Source: Xiphydria camelus
Taxonomy: Eukaryota > Arthropoda > Insecta > Hymenoptera > Xiphydriidae
Assembly (NCBI GenBank): GCA_963678675.1
Contig: OY783192.1
Span: 16,327,005 to 16,391,004, forward strand
Length of the DNA stretch: 64,000 nucleotides
Reading direction: 5' to 3'
Shown here: positions 1 to 11,333 of the stretch, piece after piece
Layout of the letters: each line of letters opens with the position of its first letter
Position numbering within the stretch: position 1 is the first letter of the stretch
Position numbers and translations under genes: made by a program
Notes under the pieces: model-generated
Seen by the model: only the letters and a program-made list of their open reading frames with translations
Database searches by the model: none
Told to the model about the DNA's origin: nothing

Positions 1-1265
1 AAAATCTTTTTAACTAACACTATGAGTAAGTGTTGTCAATCTGTGTTTAAATTTAACAAATCCAAGTTTTAAAAACCATCTAATTTTGTTTTTTAAACTA
101 AAATTTAGTTTAATTTAACATTGAAAAGTAGTTTGACATGTTATCATTTCAATATTTGTCGAAGGAAGTGTAAAAACAACGCTAATCTCCTCATTTGAAC
201 TTAACCAGCGTAAGTCGCATTTGCTGTCGACAAATTTTTAAATACATAATTTTTTAATAAATAATAAAATAACTATAAAATTTCGGAATAATTCATTGCA
301 GATGTTTCCTGTAAAAAATGCCCGAAAACCGCCTTCATTTCTAAGCTATCACACTAGAGTCCCCATTTAATCTTTAATAATAATTAATATTTTCAATTGG
401 CGCAAATATGCGCAGACTTTTCTTGAACATTCTCAAGAACCGTCCCCTTTATTACCAAAATACATTAAAACCTTAGCATAATAGCGCTTAGAACCTAACT
501 TTCATCCTACATATTTATAACGATATGTGAAACGTTTACTCGATATTTAACCACTTGTTGCACATGTTCTGATATTCCAATTTGCCATATGAAATTATAG
601 AAAGTATGGGTAAAGCCTCCATAACAAAATTAACTACTAATTACCACTACTACTAATTATAATTTTTTTTACCACCACTTTCTTTGCTTCCTAAATATAC
701 TGCGAGACGAGGAGTCTATAAATTATACAACTTTCGATTAATCTGACAAAGAGTGACGCGCTTCCCCCGCCTTTTTCTTAACGGCATATAATGCAGGAGA
801 CTCTAAACCACAGTCTCCAAGAAAAGGAATTACATTTTTTGCAATTTTTAATTGTTGGATTTTGGCCAGCTATTCCTGCATTTGGCCCCACTGTGCGACG
901 GTTCGAAACTGGCGGTTCAAACCGACAGTTCGAACTCTGTGTATGGGCACCTATTAATGAAGCCACTGCGCCGCTATCGCGGCGCTCTCCCAAGCTTTTG
1001 CAGCAGCATCACGTTGTTGCTGTCTTCTCCGTTCAATACGTTCTCCTCCTTTTCCCTCCTCCTCCTCCTTTAACCACCATTTTTAAAATTCTAACTCGTT
1101 GAATCACTCTTTCTACCGTTCGGTTCCCACGGTTTTCCATCTTCCCTAAAATAATTAAAGAAAAAACAAGGAAAATTTCTACAAAATAATAGAAAATAAT
1201 GAAATAGTTGATAAATTGAAATTGAAACTAGAACATTTTCCAAAATGTAGTGTAAATTGCTATAC
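1..1265. other. AT-rich sequence, no gene recognised
   Basis: Mostly AT-rich, low-complexity sequence. The only structure I see is a short imperfect palindrome near 898-940, where two halves built on GTTCGAA face each other. Short open frames at 791-1102 (+) and 778-993 (-) have biased composition and resemble no family I know, so I do not call them genes. Confidence 0.6.
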
Positions 1266-1527
1266 TTATGTCGTTCGACGCACTGCGTTCACCCAAAATT
1301 TTCTGCATTCTTTTTCCCACGATTTTCCAGGAAATGAATAAAAGCTCAAATCAGGATTTTTAGAATCATGTGAGTAAAACCGACAACACTACATACGCGA
1401 GATGATTTTTTTTCAGGATTTTTAGAGCACATTTTAAACGTATCTGAATATAACAAATTGCCTAGCTGCTCACAAAGTGTTAACTTTGGCCGCCAGGCGG
1501 CTCTAGTTGAGCTACTGGAGAAGCGTA
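1266..1527 (-). repeat. Interspersed repeat R, copy 1 (uninterrupted)
   Basis: This stretch of about 260 bp reappears as reverse complement in pieces at 52621-52633, 53572-53629 and 55602-55799. Here it is continuous; there it is opened by two insertions, so this copy shows the empty state. On the minus strand it has an open frame (1537-1346) that is not preserved in the other copy. It may be a degraded gene fragment or an unclassified repeat. Coding status is unknown. Confidence 0.75.
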
Positions 1528-1693
1528 AAATCTGCAAAATGCCATATAGCCTACAGTCCTATGATCTCCATCCCGAGAAGAGCTCTCTACATGTTGACGA
1601 ACAGTGATGCCAACTTTTAAGTAAAAATTATACGATTTTAATAATCACTTTCGCACGTGTTTATCATAACCTTTCAAAGGTAGTACCTATATA

Positions 1694-2016
1694 CCGTATA
1701 TCCGCCATCAATTAGCCCATAGCAAAATTGCGAGGTTTGCATGAGCACCTCTGTGGTTCTCCTCGTCCAATAGAATCACCGGAGAAGCGTGAATGCGCAT
1801 GCGTAGTCATCCGCGGGTGTTTGCGTCGTCAGAAATTCAGATCAGTTTCAATGCGGTCAAGATCGGACCGATCTGAACTTGCTGACGACACCAACACCCG
1901 CGGACGACTACGCATGCGCATTCACGCTTTTCTGGTGATTCTATTGGACGAGAAGACCCACAGAGGTGCTCATGCAAAACTCGCAATTTTGCTATGGAAT
2001 TGATCGCGGAATACGG
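1694..2016. mobile_element. Palindromic MITE, family P, copy 1
   Basis: A 323 bp element that folds back on itself almost end to end. It starts CCGTATATCCGC, ends with the complement GCGGAATACGG, and is flanked by TA on both sides (1692-1693, 2017-2018), the Tc1/mariner-type target. The arms carry the motifs GCGCATGCGTAGTC and TTCTATTGGACGAG in inverted orientation. A 316 bp sister lies at 55283-55598. There is no coding capacity, so it would depend on a transposase supplied elsewhere. Confidence 0.85.
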
Positions 2017-2195
2017 TACACCCAGCGTAACAGGTGGATAACATAACGTGCAAATAAATAACTTTCAAAATAGAAAAACCAACAATAAATTATGCTCTCC
2101 ATTATTGATTTAATTCGTGTTGCAACATCTCTGGTTAAATTAACTTAATCAACCATTTAACTTTATCAGCGGTGGTGAATCTGGGCCTAGATATA

Positions 2196-4049
2196 CAGGG
2201 TGATTCAGAAATAAGTGGTACAAATTTAATATGTCATTGATCTTGTCAAAATATGAAAAAAAGTTAAATGAACATTTTTTTCTACGCCTCACCGTTTAGA
2301 ATATACAGGGTGTTAAAATTGAATGTTTTAAAGAGTTTTTTAATAATATCTCTTGATGGGCGCAAAACAATTTTACGAAAGTTGGTATACAGGGGTTTCT
2401 TGGGACGAGGAATCGAAATTTGATGACCTTTTTGTTGAATGTTGTAGAGGGCGCCACATACAAGTCTTAATGTTATTACAAATGTCTCAACTTTTTTGTG
2501 CTCACTGTATGTGACTTTTGACGAAATAAATTTCTTCTTAAGGAGTCTCTTCAGTACTTTACGGGGTGAGGTATGCGGGGCGAAACAGCAAAGAAACCGA
2601 CGGTTACTGCCAATCCTAGATAAATTAATTTAGAGAAGAAAAAATAGTAAATACATAATTCGGCAGAAATTCAAGATCTGTTAATTTCAGATTTCTTATG
2701 CATTTTAAAGATGATGAATATGTTTATAATTTATTTTTTGCGTTAAATTGATTTTATTATAAAATTATAAAATTTGTGCAAGACGTGGCAACGGTGGATT
2801 CGAATATTCCGCAGTTGGTACTAGTTCTGTAGAGATAATATAGGATATCTGATTTACCACGCAGCGTTTACTCATAACCTAGAACAAGTCGAGTGCTACA
2901 ACGGCAGGACCTCGTAACTCACATTTCAGTGATTAATATATTCATTTCAGTGTTTAATATATTATATTAAACAAAAAATCACTGAAATGTGAGTTACGAG
3001 GTCCTGCCGTTGTAGCACTCGACTTGTTCTAGGATATGAGTAAACGCTGCGTGGTAAATCAGATATCCTACGTTATCTACAGAAATGTGAGTTACGAGGT
3101 CCTGCCGTGTAGCACTCGAAGTTTAACCTCTCGTGAAAAGTGGCATGAGTGAAAAATATTCGAAGAAAAGAAAAAATGTTTAATTTTTCAAAACCCCAGA
3201 AGATTCGGTGGAACGGAAAAATTGTAACAGAAAAATATTATAGGAAAATGATTCAATGTCAATGAATGGGTCGTGGAGTCACAGCAAAACGTCACAGCCT
3301 CTGCGTTGCCACGTTTTTGCATATGGCCGCCGGTTTTGCCTGAAGATTCGCGTTTTCCCTCAAATTTTTGTTATTATACAAAAACCGCTAAGTAAAAGTG
3401 ATTTATCTCATGCAAAAACAAAACTACGCATCTTACCACATAATTTGAGCATATTTTGTAAATTTTCTGTCTTGCTAAAACTGTGTTTGACGTCTATTTA
3501 GGAGTATGTGCATAAGCCCCAATGTTAAAATGCCTACTTGGAAAAATTAATTAAAAAGAAACGGTTAAGTGAAAATTGTTTAGTTTTTTATTTTCATCTA
3601 TAAGATACTTGGATAAATACATTTAAAAAATCTAATAAAAATATGTCATGAAAAATTTAACTGAAGAGACTCCTTAAAACCTTTTAACATCAAAAACGCA
3701 CACTTGTTTTATTTCGATAAATCCATTCGTTTTCAAGATATTTGCAGTTCACTCTGTCGTAGCATACTAAAATGCCTGTGAAATTTGTCCCAGACTTGAA
3801 GGTGTTAAATAAAATAACAAAATCAAATTTCGATTCCTTGCCCCAAGAAACTCCTGTATACAAAATTTCGTAAAATTGTTTTGCGCCTATCAAAAGATAT
3901 TATCGAAAAACTTTTTTAAACATTCAATTTTAAAACCCTATATACTCTAAACGGTGAGGCGTAGAAAAAAAATTCATTTAACTTTTTTTCGTATTTCGAC
4001 AAGATCTATGACATATTAAATTTGTGCCACTTATTTCTGAATCACCCTG
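2196..4049. mobile_element. DNA transposon derivative with CAGGGTGATTC termini
   Basis: Both ends begin CAGGGTGATTCAGAAATAAG in inverted orientation and are flanked by TATA, consistent with a TA or TATA target duplication. The inverted similarity runs about 370 bp inward (2196-2565 against 3660-4049), including the segments around TTACGAAA and TTCTTGGG. A second CAGGGTG occurs about 110 bp inside the left end. The centre holds no credible transposase; the open frame at 3256-3501 has no recognisable domain. I read it as a non-autonomous class II element and do not assign a superfamily. Confidence 0.75.
2827..3082. repeat. Palindrome nested in the CAGGGTG element
   Basis: A 256 bp inverted repeat. 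CTGTAGAGATAATATAGGAT on the left faces CCTACGTTATCTACAG on the right, and the long inner arms share GAGTTACGAGGTCCTGCCG. Part of the right arm (GAGTTACGAGGTCCTGCCG, then TAGCACTCGA) is repeated once more at 3088-3119. It is probably a MITE inserted in the larger element; no clear target duplication was found. Confidence 0.6.
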
Positions 4050-4350
4050 TATATTACATACATGGTAACATCCAGTCTTGATGTCTTTGGTCACCGTATG
4101 CATGCGCATATCTCAACAGTACTTATATCATCGCTTACCATAATATTTTATGTTATTAAAGAAAAACTATTAACCACCAAACAATTTGGAAAGTACTTTT
4201 ATGACCACTAAATGACTTGATAAGTTGCTTGTTTCTATAAATTGAAGGGGCAAGTGGATGAATGTGTTATGGTACGATTGCCGAAAAATTGAGATATTCG
4301 GTGGAAGAACATGTTATGTATCACTGTATCATATCACAGACTCATAAGTA

Positions 4351-4748
4351 CAGTATGTTCCATTGGTAACGCAAGTATTTGAATTTCCCTGACATTTGAC
4401 TTTGGTAGTGCTTGGAACGGTGCTGTAGTTAGAGTTGGCTTCAGAAGAGTGCGCTGCGTTCTTACGAACCGTGATTCGCGAAACCTGTATGATTATGTCT
4501 CATCACTTTTCTACACATTATTTACCATTATTTACAAATTCAGTTAATTTCGAGGTTAGACGCTTCGATCTCCCGAATTGACAGTTCCCGGGAAATCAGA
4601 CGTTTTACACTTTTCGCTCTCGAAACACGGCTCGTAAGAACGCAGCGCACTCTTCTGAAGCCAACTCTAACTACAGCACCGTTCAAAGCACTACCAAAGT
4701 CAAATGTCAAGGAAATTCAAATACTTGCGTTACCAATGGGATATACTG
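4351..4748. mobile_element. TA-flanked MITE with long terminal inverted repeats
   Basis: A 398 bp element flanked by TA (4349-4350, 4749-4750). Terminal inverted repeats of about 130 bp start CAGTATGTTCCATTGGTAAC and run through GTTGGCTTCAGAAGAGTG to GCGTTCTTACGA; the two arms differ at only a few positions. The centre is non-coding. TA flanks fit Tc1/mariner-type mobilisation. Confidence 0.85.
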
Positions 4749-5029
4749 TATACTGACACTCTTTCATTGACTTTTAGAATGGATGAACGTATCATGTTAC
4801 AAAATTTTGTATTTTAAATTCAGAAACAAATTACCTAAACTCGATTTTGTGACAAACGAGCTAATTGTAACATAACACAATCATCCACTTGCTCCTTCAA
4901 TTATTTTATACATAACGTTCGCTAACTTCACACCTAATTTAAAAATTATATTTTCAAGAAACTAAGTACTCCCTAACTCTGAAAATGCTTTCCTAAACTC
5001 CAACAAATAAACACAAACTATATATAATA

Positions 5030-5341
5030 AAAAAATTTCAAGGAAACAGCAAGGAAGGAAACAATGGCAAAACTAGAGATAAGGCTGGACGAGGGTGAAG
5101 ATGAGGGAAGGACGAAATTAGAAAAAATTGTGGAAATGCTAAAAGGTGAACCGAGCCTGGAGTTATGCGAAATTACGAAGAATTTCGAGAAATTAGCACG
5201 AGGGAAAGCAATAGATAAGAGTGGAAACGAGCCAACAACGGCATAGGTCACTGGAGCGGAATCGCTGTAAAATAGTATAAGAGTTTGTAAAAAGATATAT
5301 ATACGGAAATAAACTACTACTACTATTACTAATAAAAAAAA
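5030..5341 (+). other. Possible 3' end of a retroelement or transcript
   Basis: A small open frame (5064-5246, 60 residues, rich in Glu and Lys) is followed by non-coding sequence ending in a TACTACTACTATTACTAAT run and an A-rich tract. That resembles the tail of a truncated non-LTR retrotransposon or a retrocopied transcript. The peptide has no domain I can name and no target duplication was seen. Weak call. Confidence 0.25.
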
Positions 5342-6420
5342 TTTCAAAATTTTTCGCCAACTTCACAGAGGTAATGAATAGCTGTTTTGTGTCATTTCTC
5401 CTCAGACATTCTCCGATAACAGAGCTGCAGACGAGGAAAAATTTCAAATCAAACTAAATGATTAAATCTAACAAATAAAATGTCATTCCGTATATGTAAA
5501 GTTTCCAATGTCCAGGACATTCTCTCCTTAGTTTTTATTGTGGGCGCCTTTCACTCCAGAGATTTCAATGTCTAAGAAATTCTTTATATAGTTCTCAACG
5601 TCTAGATATTTTACTCTGTACATAGATCGCAATGATCATGCATTGTTCTCAATAGTTTTTTATATGAAAGACATTCTCTTTGCCGTCAATGTCCAGAAAT
5701 GTACACCCAACATCAATGATTTTTATTGACCCGCTTCGACCCGACTTCTATTGAGCCAACTGTAGCTAAAAGATTCAAGTGAATCTTTGTATTTTACCAT
5801 GAAGGCTAAATTTGATTGGGTCTTCATGGCAAAACAAAAAGATCTGCTCGTACTATTCAACTATGGTTGACAAGCTAAAGTATTGTCAGCCAAAGCGGGT
5901 TGAAATGGAATCTGTTGGAATAATGAACTAGTATTCAAAAATTATTCTTCTTAGAATAACTGCTTAGTTCAGTTAAGAGAAAGAGTCGATTTTGTTTTTA
6001 GACACATCTTCAGAGCGCGATGTTTAAATAAAAGAAAGTTGTTGAATGTCTATCTGTGGTTACTATTGAAAGAACTTTTTCCCGTTCTCCCATTTCCATT
6101 ATCTCCTATTTCCATTAGAATCATTGATGCTAGGTGTATATGGCAGGCCCATGCCTTATTTAGTTGGTTTATTACTTTATATAATATTAGAAGAAAATGA
6201 TCAATTGAATATGTAATAGCTCTAGGTGCATCCATCAATTTCTTGAGGCACGGATCTTCCCACATACGTTTTTGGACACCGAATGCAAGTCGCATTAGAG
6301 CATTTGATATGAGAAGCAACCCACGACTTAATTATATCAATTGAATTTCAATATTCATTAGTTCTTGGTACTCTGATACATTTTTATTTCAATCCTTTTT
6401 TAGAGAAATATTTTGGTTCT
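5342..6420. other. No gene seen; degenerate repeats
   Basis: AT-rich sequence. From about 5495 to 5700 a loose, decayed repeat theme recurs (variants of ATGTCCAGGACATTC). The 89-codon minus-strand frame at 6319-6050 has no recognisable domain. Confidence 0.45.
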
Positions 6421-6424
6421 TTAA

Positions 6425-6506
6425 CCTCTCCTTACTGGCGTGAATAAATTTATTCCACAAATCAGTGGCGTGTCGGTCTGACAGACCACACGCCAGTAAG
6501 GAAAGG
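6425..6506. mobile_element. TTAA-flanked MITE T1 (piggyBac-like)
   Basis: An 82 bp element between two TTAA tetranucleotides (6421-6424, 6507-6510). The termini CCTCTCCTTACTGGCGTG and CACGCCAGTAAGGAAAGG are inverted repeats. TTAA target duplications with CC(Y) ends are typical of piggyBac-type elements. It encodes nothing. Confidence 0.8.
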
Positions 6507-7155
6507 TTAACAGGGCATGTTTTGAAATTTTTTGAGGGGCGGAGATGATTTTTGTGTGGATTTGTACAGCTCTTATCGTCATTTTTTATATGGTATATGG
6601 ATACAGAAAGAAATAAGCACACATAGAACGCAATAAAATTAATAATTGAAAGTTGGTAAGAATTTTTCAAGAACAGTTTTATTTGTGAGAAAATCGTCAT
6701 CTATTAGTGAAGCTTTTTAATTTTAACATGTTGGTATTATACTGCTTCTAGTTTCCATTACTTAATAAAGATTTCATTCGTTAAGTAATTGATTTGATCA
6801 AAAAACGCTCGTATTAGGAAACATCTCGGAAATAACGAATATAATTGTACGATATCTGATACAACTTTTTAAATTGTCTTTTATATTTTAACTTTTGCAG
6901 TGGAATGAGAACTTTATTGTTACTAAAAAAAAGATATGTAGTAATTACAACAGTGGTCAATTACCAAAATTAACAATTAATGGAGTTATTATTATCTTCC
7001 ATCTTAAATAATGAATACATATAAATATATTATACAGTCACCAACGTGACATTTTTATGAAAGGAGAGAATTCATAAGAAATGAACTTTAATGATGGTAT
7101 TCCCAAGGCCAATGAACATGTCCGGCCTGCTCTTGATCTATGAATTTTAAGACTC

Positions 7156-7660
7156 AAGGTACTTTTAGATAGTCAGTTCAGTTTTCCGTTCAGTTCAGTT
7201 CAGTTGTCAGTTCTAATAACTGAAGGTAATTTTAGACGGTCAGTTCAGTTTTCAGTTCAGTTCAAAAATAACGCTGTATTTAGACAATCAGTTTCATTAT
7301 TTTCGTATTCAACTTCACGTATCAACTGAGATATGAGCGGACAGGTTTGTTTACATATTATTTTAACTAACTGATACAAAACTTTTGACAAACCCATCGA
7401 GCCACAGCTCCGTATCAATTTCAGTTTTTCCGTCATTTTTTTGTATTTAGACATAACCCAGATAGAAAAGTCTGCCACAGGATTAGTGCAGTGCTGCCAA
7501 TATACCGCCAAAATTGATGCAGACCTTGTCGAAGCACATCGTGTCGGTAGAACCTGATATTCCTACCGTGGCATTGTACTGCAATTCTGGAGGAACTTTT
7601 ATATCTGGGAAGATAACTGAAACTGAACGGAAAACTGAACTGACCGTCGAAAAGTACCTT
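7156..7660. mobile_element. MITE with CAGTT-array termini
   Basis: Terminal inverted repeats start AAGGTACTTTTAGATAGTCA and continue into runs of CAGTTCAGTT; the right end is the complement, ending TACCTT. A second diverged copy of the terminus (AAGGTAATTTTAGACGGTCA) lies about 70 bp inside the left end. The centre, including frames at 7257-7511 and 7433-7663, matches no family I know. No clear target duplication. It lies just downstream of the Rab-prenyltransferase-like exon, probably in its intron. Confidence 0.65.
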
Positions 7661-7897
7661 CATGATTGCCTGAAAACAATAATTCTATCAATTGACTATC
7701 TTAAATTTCGTAGATTAAAGGCAGGTCTGACAGATTCATTGTCCTTTGGTATACAAGCAGATACAGAGCTAACCTTTGGTAATGTTAGCAGATAATCAAA
7801 TTCGGGATCTGCCCACTCATTCTCTTCTACCAATGAATACATTTGTATTTACTTGAAATACGACTCTTCCTGAACTGCAATTTAATATTGTACATAC

Positions 7898-8070
7898 GTA
7901 ATCGTCCTTATTCATTCCATACGAAACCAGGAAATCAGCATGTTTTTCTAGTAGCAACGGTGGAATCGTATCCGGTAATATAACGTCTTTTATTAGTTTT
8001 GACTGGAAGAAATTGAAATATGTAGTAGTACTTCTTCCATAGCAGAGAGTGTATAGATTTACATTACCAT
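7898..8070 (-). CDS. RABGGTB: Rab geranylgeranyltransferase beta subunit-like, first two exons
   Basis: On the minus strand the start ATG (8070-8068) is the last codon of exon 1 and is followed at once by a 65 bp GT-AG intron (8067-8003). Exon 2 (8002-7898, 35 codons, donor GTATGT) encodes a peptide with LLLEKHADFLVSYG and KDDY, matching the conserved N-terminus of the Rab geranylgeranyltransferase catalytic beta subunit. That cytosolic enzyme attaches geranylgeranyl groups to Rab GTPases delivered by the escort protein. The next expected exon, which carries the first prenyltransferase repeat, is not found between here and position 1. Either the next intron is long and full of transposons and runs past the window edge, or this is a truncated duplicate. 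No internal stops. Identity is from remembered family similarity. Confidence 0.7.
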
Positions 8071-8267
8071 TTTGTATTTATTATATTTCCAATGTCAAGG
8101 TAGAATTGAATTATATAAGCGAATACTATAACTGATAACTTCTGTGTCACCGTTTATTTCTCGATCCTAACCTCATACATAGAGGGTGGACTTGACCTCG
8201 TTTCCTAAAGCGTGGTTCAGATGGGTGCGGAACTGGGGGGTGGATCTCAAATAGGGCGATGTGGTCC

Positions 8268-9201
8268 TGTCGCGTCTGCATCCAGACTTGACCTAAAATC
8301 CCTATAACTTTTGGAAGTTACTAGATTTTTGGCGGCGCATTCAAACTCTTTGTATTAACCTCTAATTATTGTCATTTTATTAAGCAAGTAAGGTACAGAT
8401 GGATTGTAATAGAGAGAAAGAACGAGAACGTCGAAGACTGCGTGATAAGTTAAATAAGTCGCAGGCCACCGTGGTTTCTATTCGCGAGATTATAAACACC
8501 TTTATTGCGTGATGGACAGGGGATCTGAGTCGCGGGCCGCTGCGAGCTCCGTTTGTAAATATGGTATCCCCTTTCGCGGACCGATAGGTCGTAGTTAATT
8601 TACCTAGCAAGAACAGTTCTCCTTTCTTTGAGTCACGTAGGCGTGCGCGCATAAGATTTGTCATCGATACGCGCATCGGATTGCGGGAGTTCGTGCGCGG
8701 TAGACCCACGGTCGATGAGGGCATGTTTTCTTTCGTGCGTGGGATTGTGCGCGCCAGAGTCAGGGTCGATGCGTACTTTCTTCGCACGTGGACGCGTGGA
8801 GCGTGGATTAGATCATTGTGCGTAGACGAAGAAAGTGGGAGTAGAGTCCTTGACTACGACTAGCGTCGAGCATCAGATTGGTTCCCCACATTAGCGCTGA
8901 GTATTTGATTGGTTCTCCGTTGTTACCGAGAGGCGGGGACTTTTGATTTAAAAGGATGCACTTTGCCGCTCGAGGTGCACTCAGATACCGATTTATAACG
9001 ACAAATTATATTCCAACTATGTGTTAAAATATAATTCATTGGTGATCACCTAATTCTTGGATTAAGAGTTTTCATTTCTCCACCTGCAATAAAACTCTTC
9101 ATCTCCCGATCCCGCTCTTTTCGAGCAGAGTGGTTCAGCACTCCACGGGCACGGACCTGCCCCCTACAAACGGACCAAGAAGACCAGCCCGGCACGCAAC
9201 A
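8268..9201 (+). mobile_element. Solo LTR of an LTR retrotransposon, copy 1
   Basis: A 934 bp unit that starts TGTCGCG and ends GCAACA, flanked by GTCC and GCCC, an imperfect 4 bp duplication. An inverted copy of 938 bp lies at 52634-53571 with a perfect CCAG duplication, which fixes both boundaries. TG...CA ends, an AATAAA signal near 9088 and no internal coding region make a solo LTR the best reading. Open frames inside (for example 8787-8380 on the minus strand) occur in both copies but look like chance frames in GC-richer LTR sequence. Its 5' edge is only about 200 bp upstream of the Rab-prenyltransferase-like start codon. Confidence 0.8.
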
Positions 9202-9332
9202 GCCCTGATTTGCGAGCGCCATCTGAGAACTGGACGCATACTTAAGTACCCGAAGTTACAAATATCCCTGGCAGATGACGCGCTGTAATGTATCCGTATC
9301 CGATGTTGCTTCCGCTTGGTTTCCGCCATTAA

Positions 9333-9396
9333 GGGCCAGTTTTACCAAAGCCAAGTTATACCTAGAATAAGTATACCGAGGATAAATTTATACTCT
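9333..9396. repeat. 64 bp duplicate of the Harbinger-like left end
   Basis: Starts GGGCCAGTTTTACCAAAGCC and is repeated at 9933-9996, where it is the left end of the chimeric element. Here it is preceded by TAA and joined directly to a MITE that has lost its own left target duplication, which suggests recombination between two related ends. Confidence 0.7.
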
Positions 9397-9651
9397 GGGC
9401 CAGTTTTACCAACAGGTATAAACGCGGTATAGCGCTATACTGAGAATAACCATAAGGGCCGGTTTTACCAACACGGTATAAATGCGGTATAGCGCTATAC
9501 TGAGAATAACCAGCAATAAGCCTTATGGCTATTCTCAGTATAGCGTTATACCGCGTTTATACCTGTTGGTAAAACCGGCCCTAAGGCTTATTGCTGGTTA
9601 TTCTCAGTATAGCGCTATACCGCATTTATACCGTGTTGGTAAAACCGGCCC
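9397..9651. mobile_element. H-family Harbinger MITE (outer copy), split by an identical MITE
   Basis: The two halves (9397-9455 and 9585-9651) together form a 126 bp palindromic element with termini GGGCC(A/G)GTTTTACCAAC. Its internal TATAGCGCTATA and CTGAGAATAACCA motifs face each other. It is interrupted exactly at its central TAA, which is duplicated around the inner copy. TAA targets and GGGCC termini are typical of PIF/Harbinger elements. The right flank is TAA; the left flank is not, because the unit is fused to the 64 bp end fragment. Confidence 0.85.
9456..9581. mobile_element. H-family Harbinger MITE (inner copy)
   Basis: A complete 126 bp element, GGGCCGGTTTTACCAAC to GTTGGTAAAACCGGCCC, flanked on both sides by TAA (9453-9455, 9582-9584). 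Copies of the same length lie at 50246-50371 and 56693-56818. Confidence 0.9.
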
Positions 9652-9689
9652 TAAAAGCTGCACACGTGTTCACACCTAGTAACAGCTAC

Positions 9690-9932
9690 TTTTGTTGCCC
9701 TGTATGTGGTTTTGGGTTGTTTGACACGGACGACGTAGTAGTAGCGGCAGCGTGTTTATATGTAACTTTGGCGATAAGGCAAAGACGGCGAAAGAAAAAA
9801 TCGAGAGTATGGGTCAGGGAGTGGATAAGAAAGCGCGAACAGTTGGGCGCATTTAATAATTTAGTTACCGAATTGCGCGACCAGGACCAGTGGCATTTTA
9901 AAAATTTCCTGCGTATGTAAAAAGTGGACTTT
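9690..9932 (+). pseudogene. Harbinger transposase N-terminal fragment
   Basis: The frame from about 9690 encodes a basic stretch followed by RVWVREWIRKREQLGAFNNL and a NFLRM motif, the N-terminal signature of HARBI1-like transposases. An in-frame TAA follows NFLRM, and four codons later the sequence is cut by the left end of the chimeric element at 9933. No later part of the transposase (DDE region) is found downstream. It is a dead fragment from a different Harbinger lineage than the neighbouring element. Confidence 0.6.
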
Positions 9933-10399
9933 GGGCCAGTTTTACCAAAGCCAAGTTATACCTAGAATAAGTATACCGAGGATAAATTTATACTCTTCTT
10001 TATACCTGGTATAAAGCGCAGGCGTTTTACCAGCTCCAAGTTTGCCTGGGATAACTATTCCAAGTATAAGCGTTGGCCATCTAAAATTATTTTTAGGTTG
10101 GTAGTAAGAAGTACGTACTGCGCATGACATTTGGTCGTTTTGACAGCTGTTCCGGCGTGATAAATGAAATTCGGAGTTGTTATTCTCAGTATAACCTAAC
10201 TTTTTGTTTTTGACGTCTTTATTCTTTCATGACATAATCATAACCTGATCGTTGTGGTAAATTGTTATTAATTTTGAAATAGTTGATTGATGTACCAGTT
10301 TTTTAATCATCATCTGATGATGACATTGACGTATTACCAAGAATCAGAAATCCAAAGAAAATGCGTGCCCGGTAAATAAAAGATATCTATAACAATATA

Positions 10400-11333
10400 T
10401 TTATATTTTCGTAACAATAACTTTTATTTTCGAGTCGTCGATAAAAGCATCAGGTACAAAACACGTCCAAACATTCGATATCTCACCAACAAGAATGTGT
10501 TCAGTCTCAAAAAACTATAAGGGTCGTCACACAATAATAGTAATTACAACGTAAAATTGCACCATTTGATCCAAATCTCGTATCGGACAAAATATATTCT
10601 AAAATCTATAAACTTTTAAATCGCTACAACTTAAGATTTATCACGCAGTGACATTACTCTGAGATTACATAGAGCGGTACAATGTTATCGTTTTTTTAAG
10701 TATACGCGACCCTATCTAAAAAGTATACAAAGAGCGTTGTACGACTTGATGTCTAATGCCGAGGTATCTTACAAAAGTGTATCAATGCAAATCTAAAAAT
10801 TTTTCATATTCTACATCGTACGACGGATGTATCACTTCTGCTCCTGAAAACTCTGCAATCACGCGAATTGAAGAAAGGTATAATGTCTACCTAGATAAAT
10901 TTAAATGTTACTTATAGAAGACAATGCAATGGTAGATGACTTCTTTGGTTGATATTATTGGATACCGTTGAGATTCTCGCGATTAGAGACCCGCGTGCGT
11001 CAATTTTAAATTTAAACTTGCATTTTCTGAGTAAAAGAGCGAAGAGAGAAAACAAAATTTTCCCGACGTTTCTATGAGCTTCTATCCTCCTATTAAAAAA
11101 GAACTATAATCTAAAATGTGTCGTGCGAAATTACCTCGCAGAGAAAGACTCATTTATAAAAAAAGAAGAGAGATCTATTAATTTTGATTCTCCAAAGCTC
11201 TGACTCAGATAAAATTATAATCATGATTCAATCTCACGCGTGGAAAGGAAGGCTACAATAGCCGTTCCTCGGAGCACCGTCCGACGCGATTGCTGCGACC
11301 CAGAGAACTTGAGTATCTCATCGAGTTCTTAAT
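10400..11333 (-). other. Probable 3' UTR of the captured gene
   Basis: About 930 bp of complex sequence without repeats, downstream of the stop codon at 11336-11334 (-). AATAAAA on the minus strand near 10426 could serve as polyadenylation signal. No open frame of note. Confidence 0.4.

Noticed and set aside
2017..2040. A B-family MITE starting right after P1 (CACCCAGCG)
   Set aside because: Only the first five bases match B termini and no partner end was found; treated as coincidence.
8380..8863. Open frames of 135 and 60 codons in the solo LTR (also 53031-53459)
   Set aside because: Present in both LTR copies only because the copies are nearly identical; the frame is antisense to the LTR, basic and low-complexity, with no domain.
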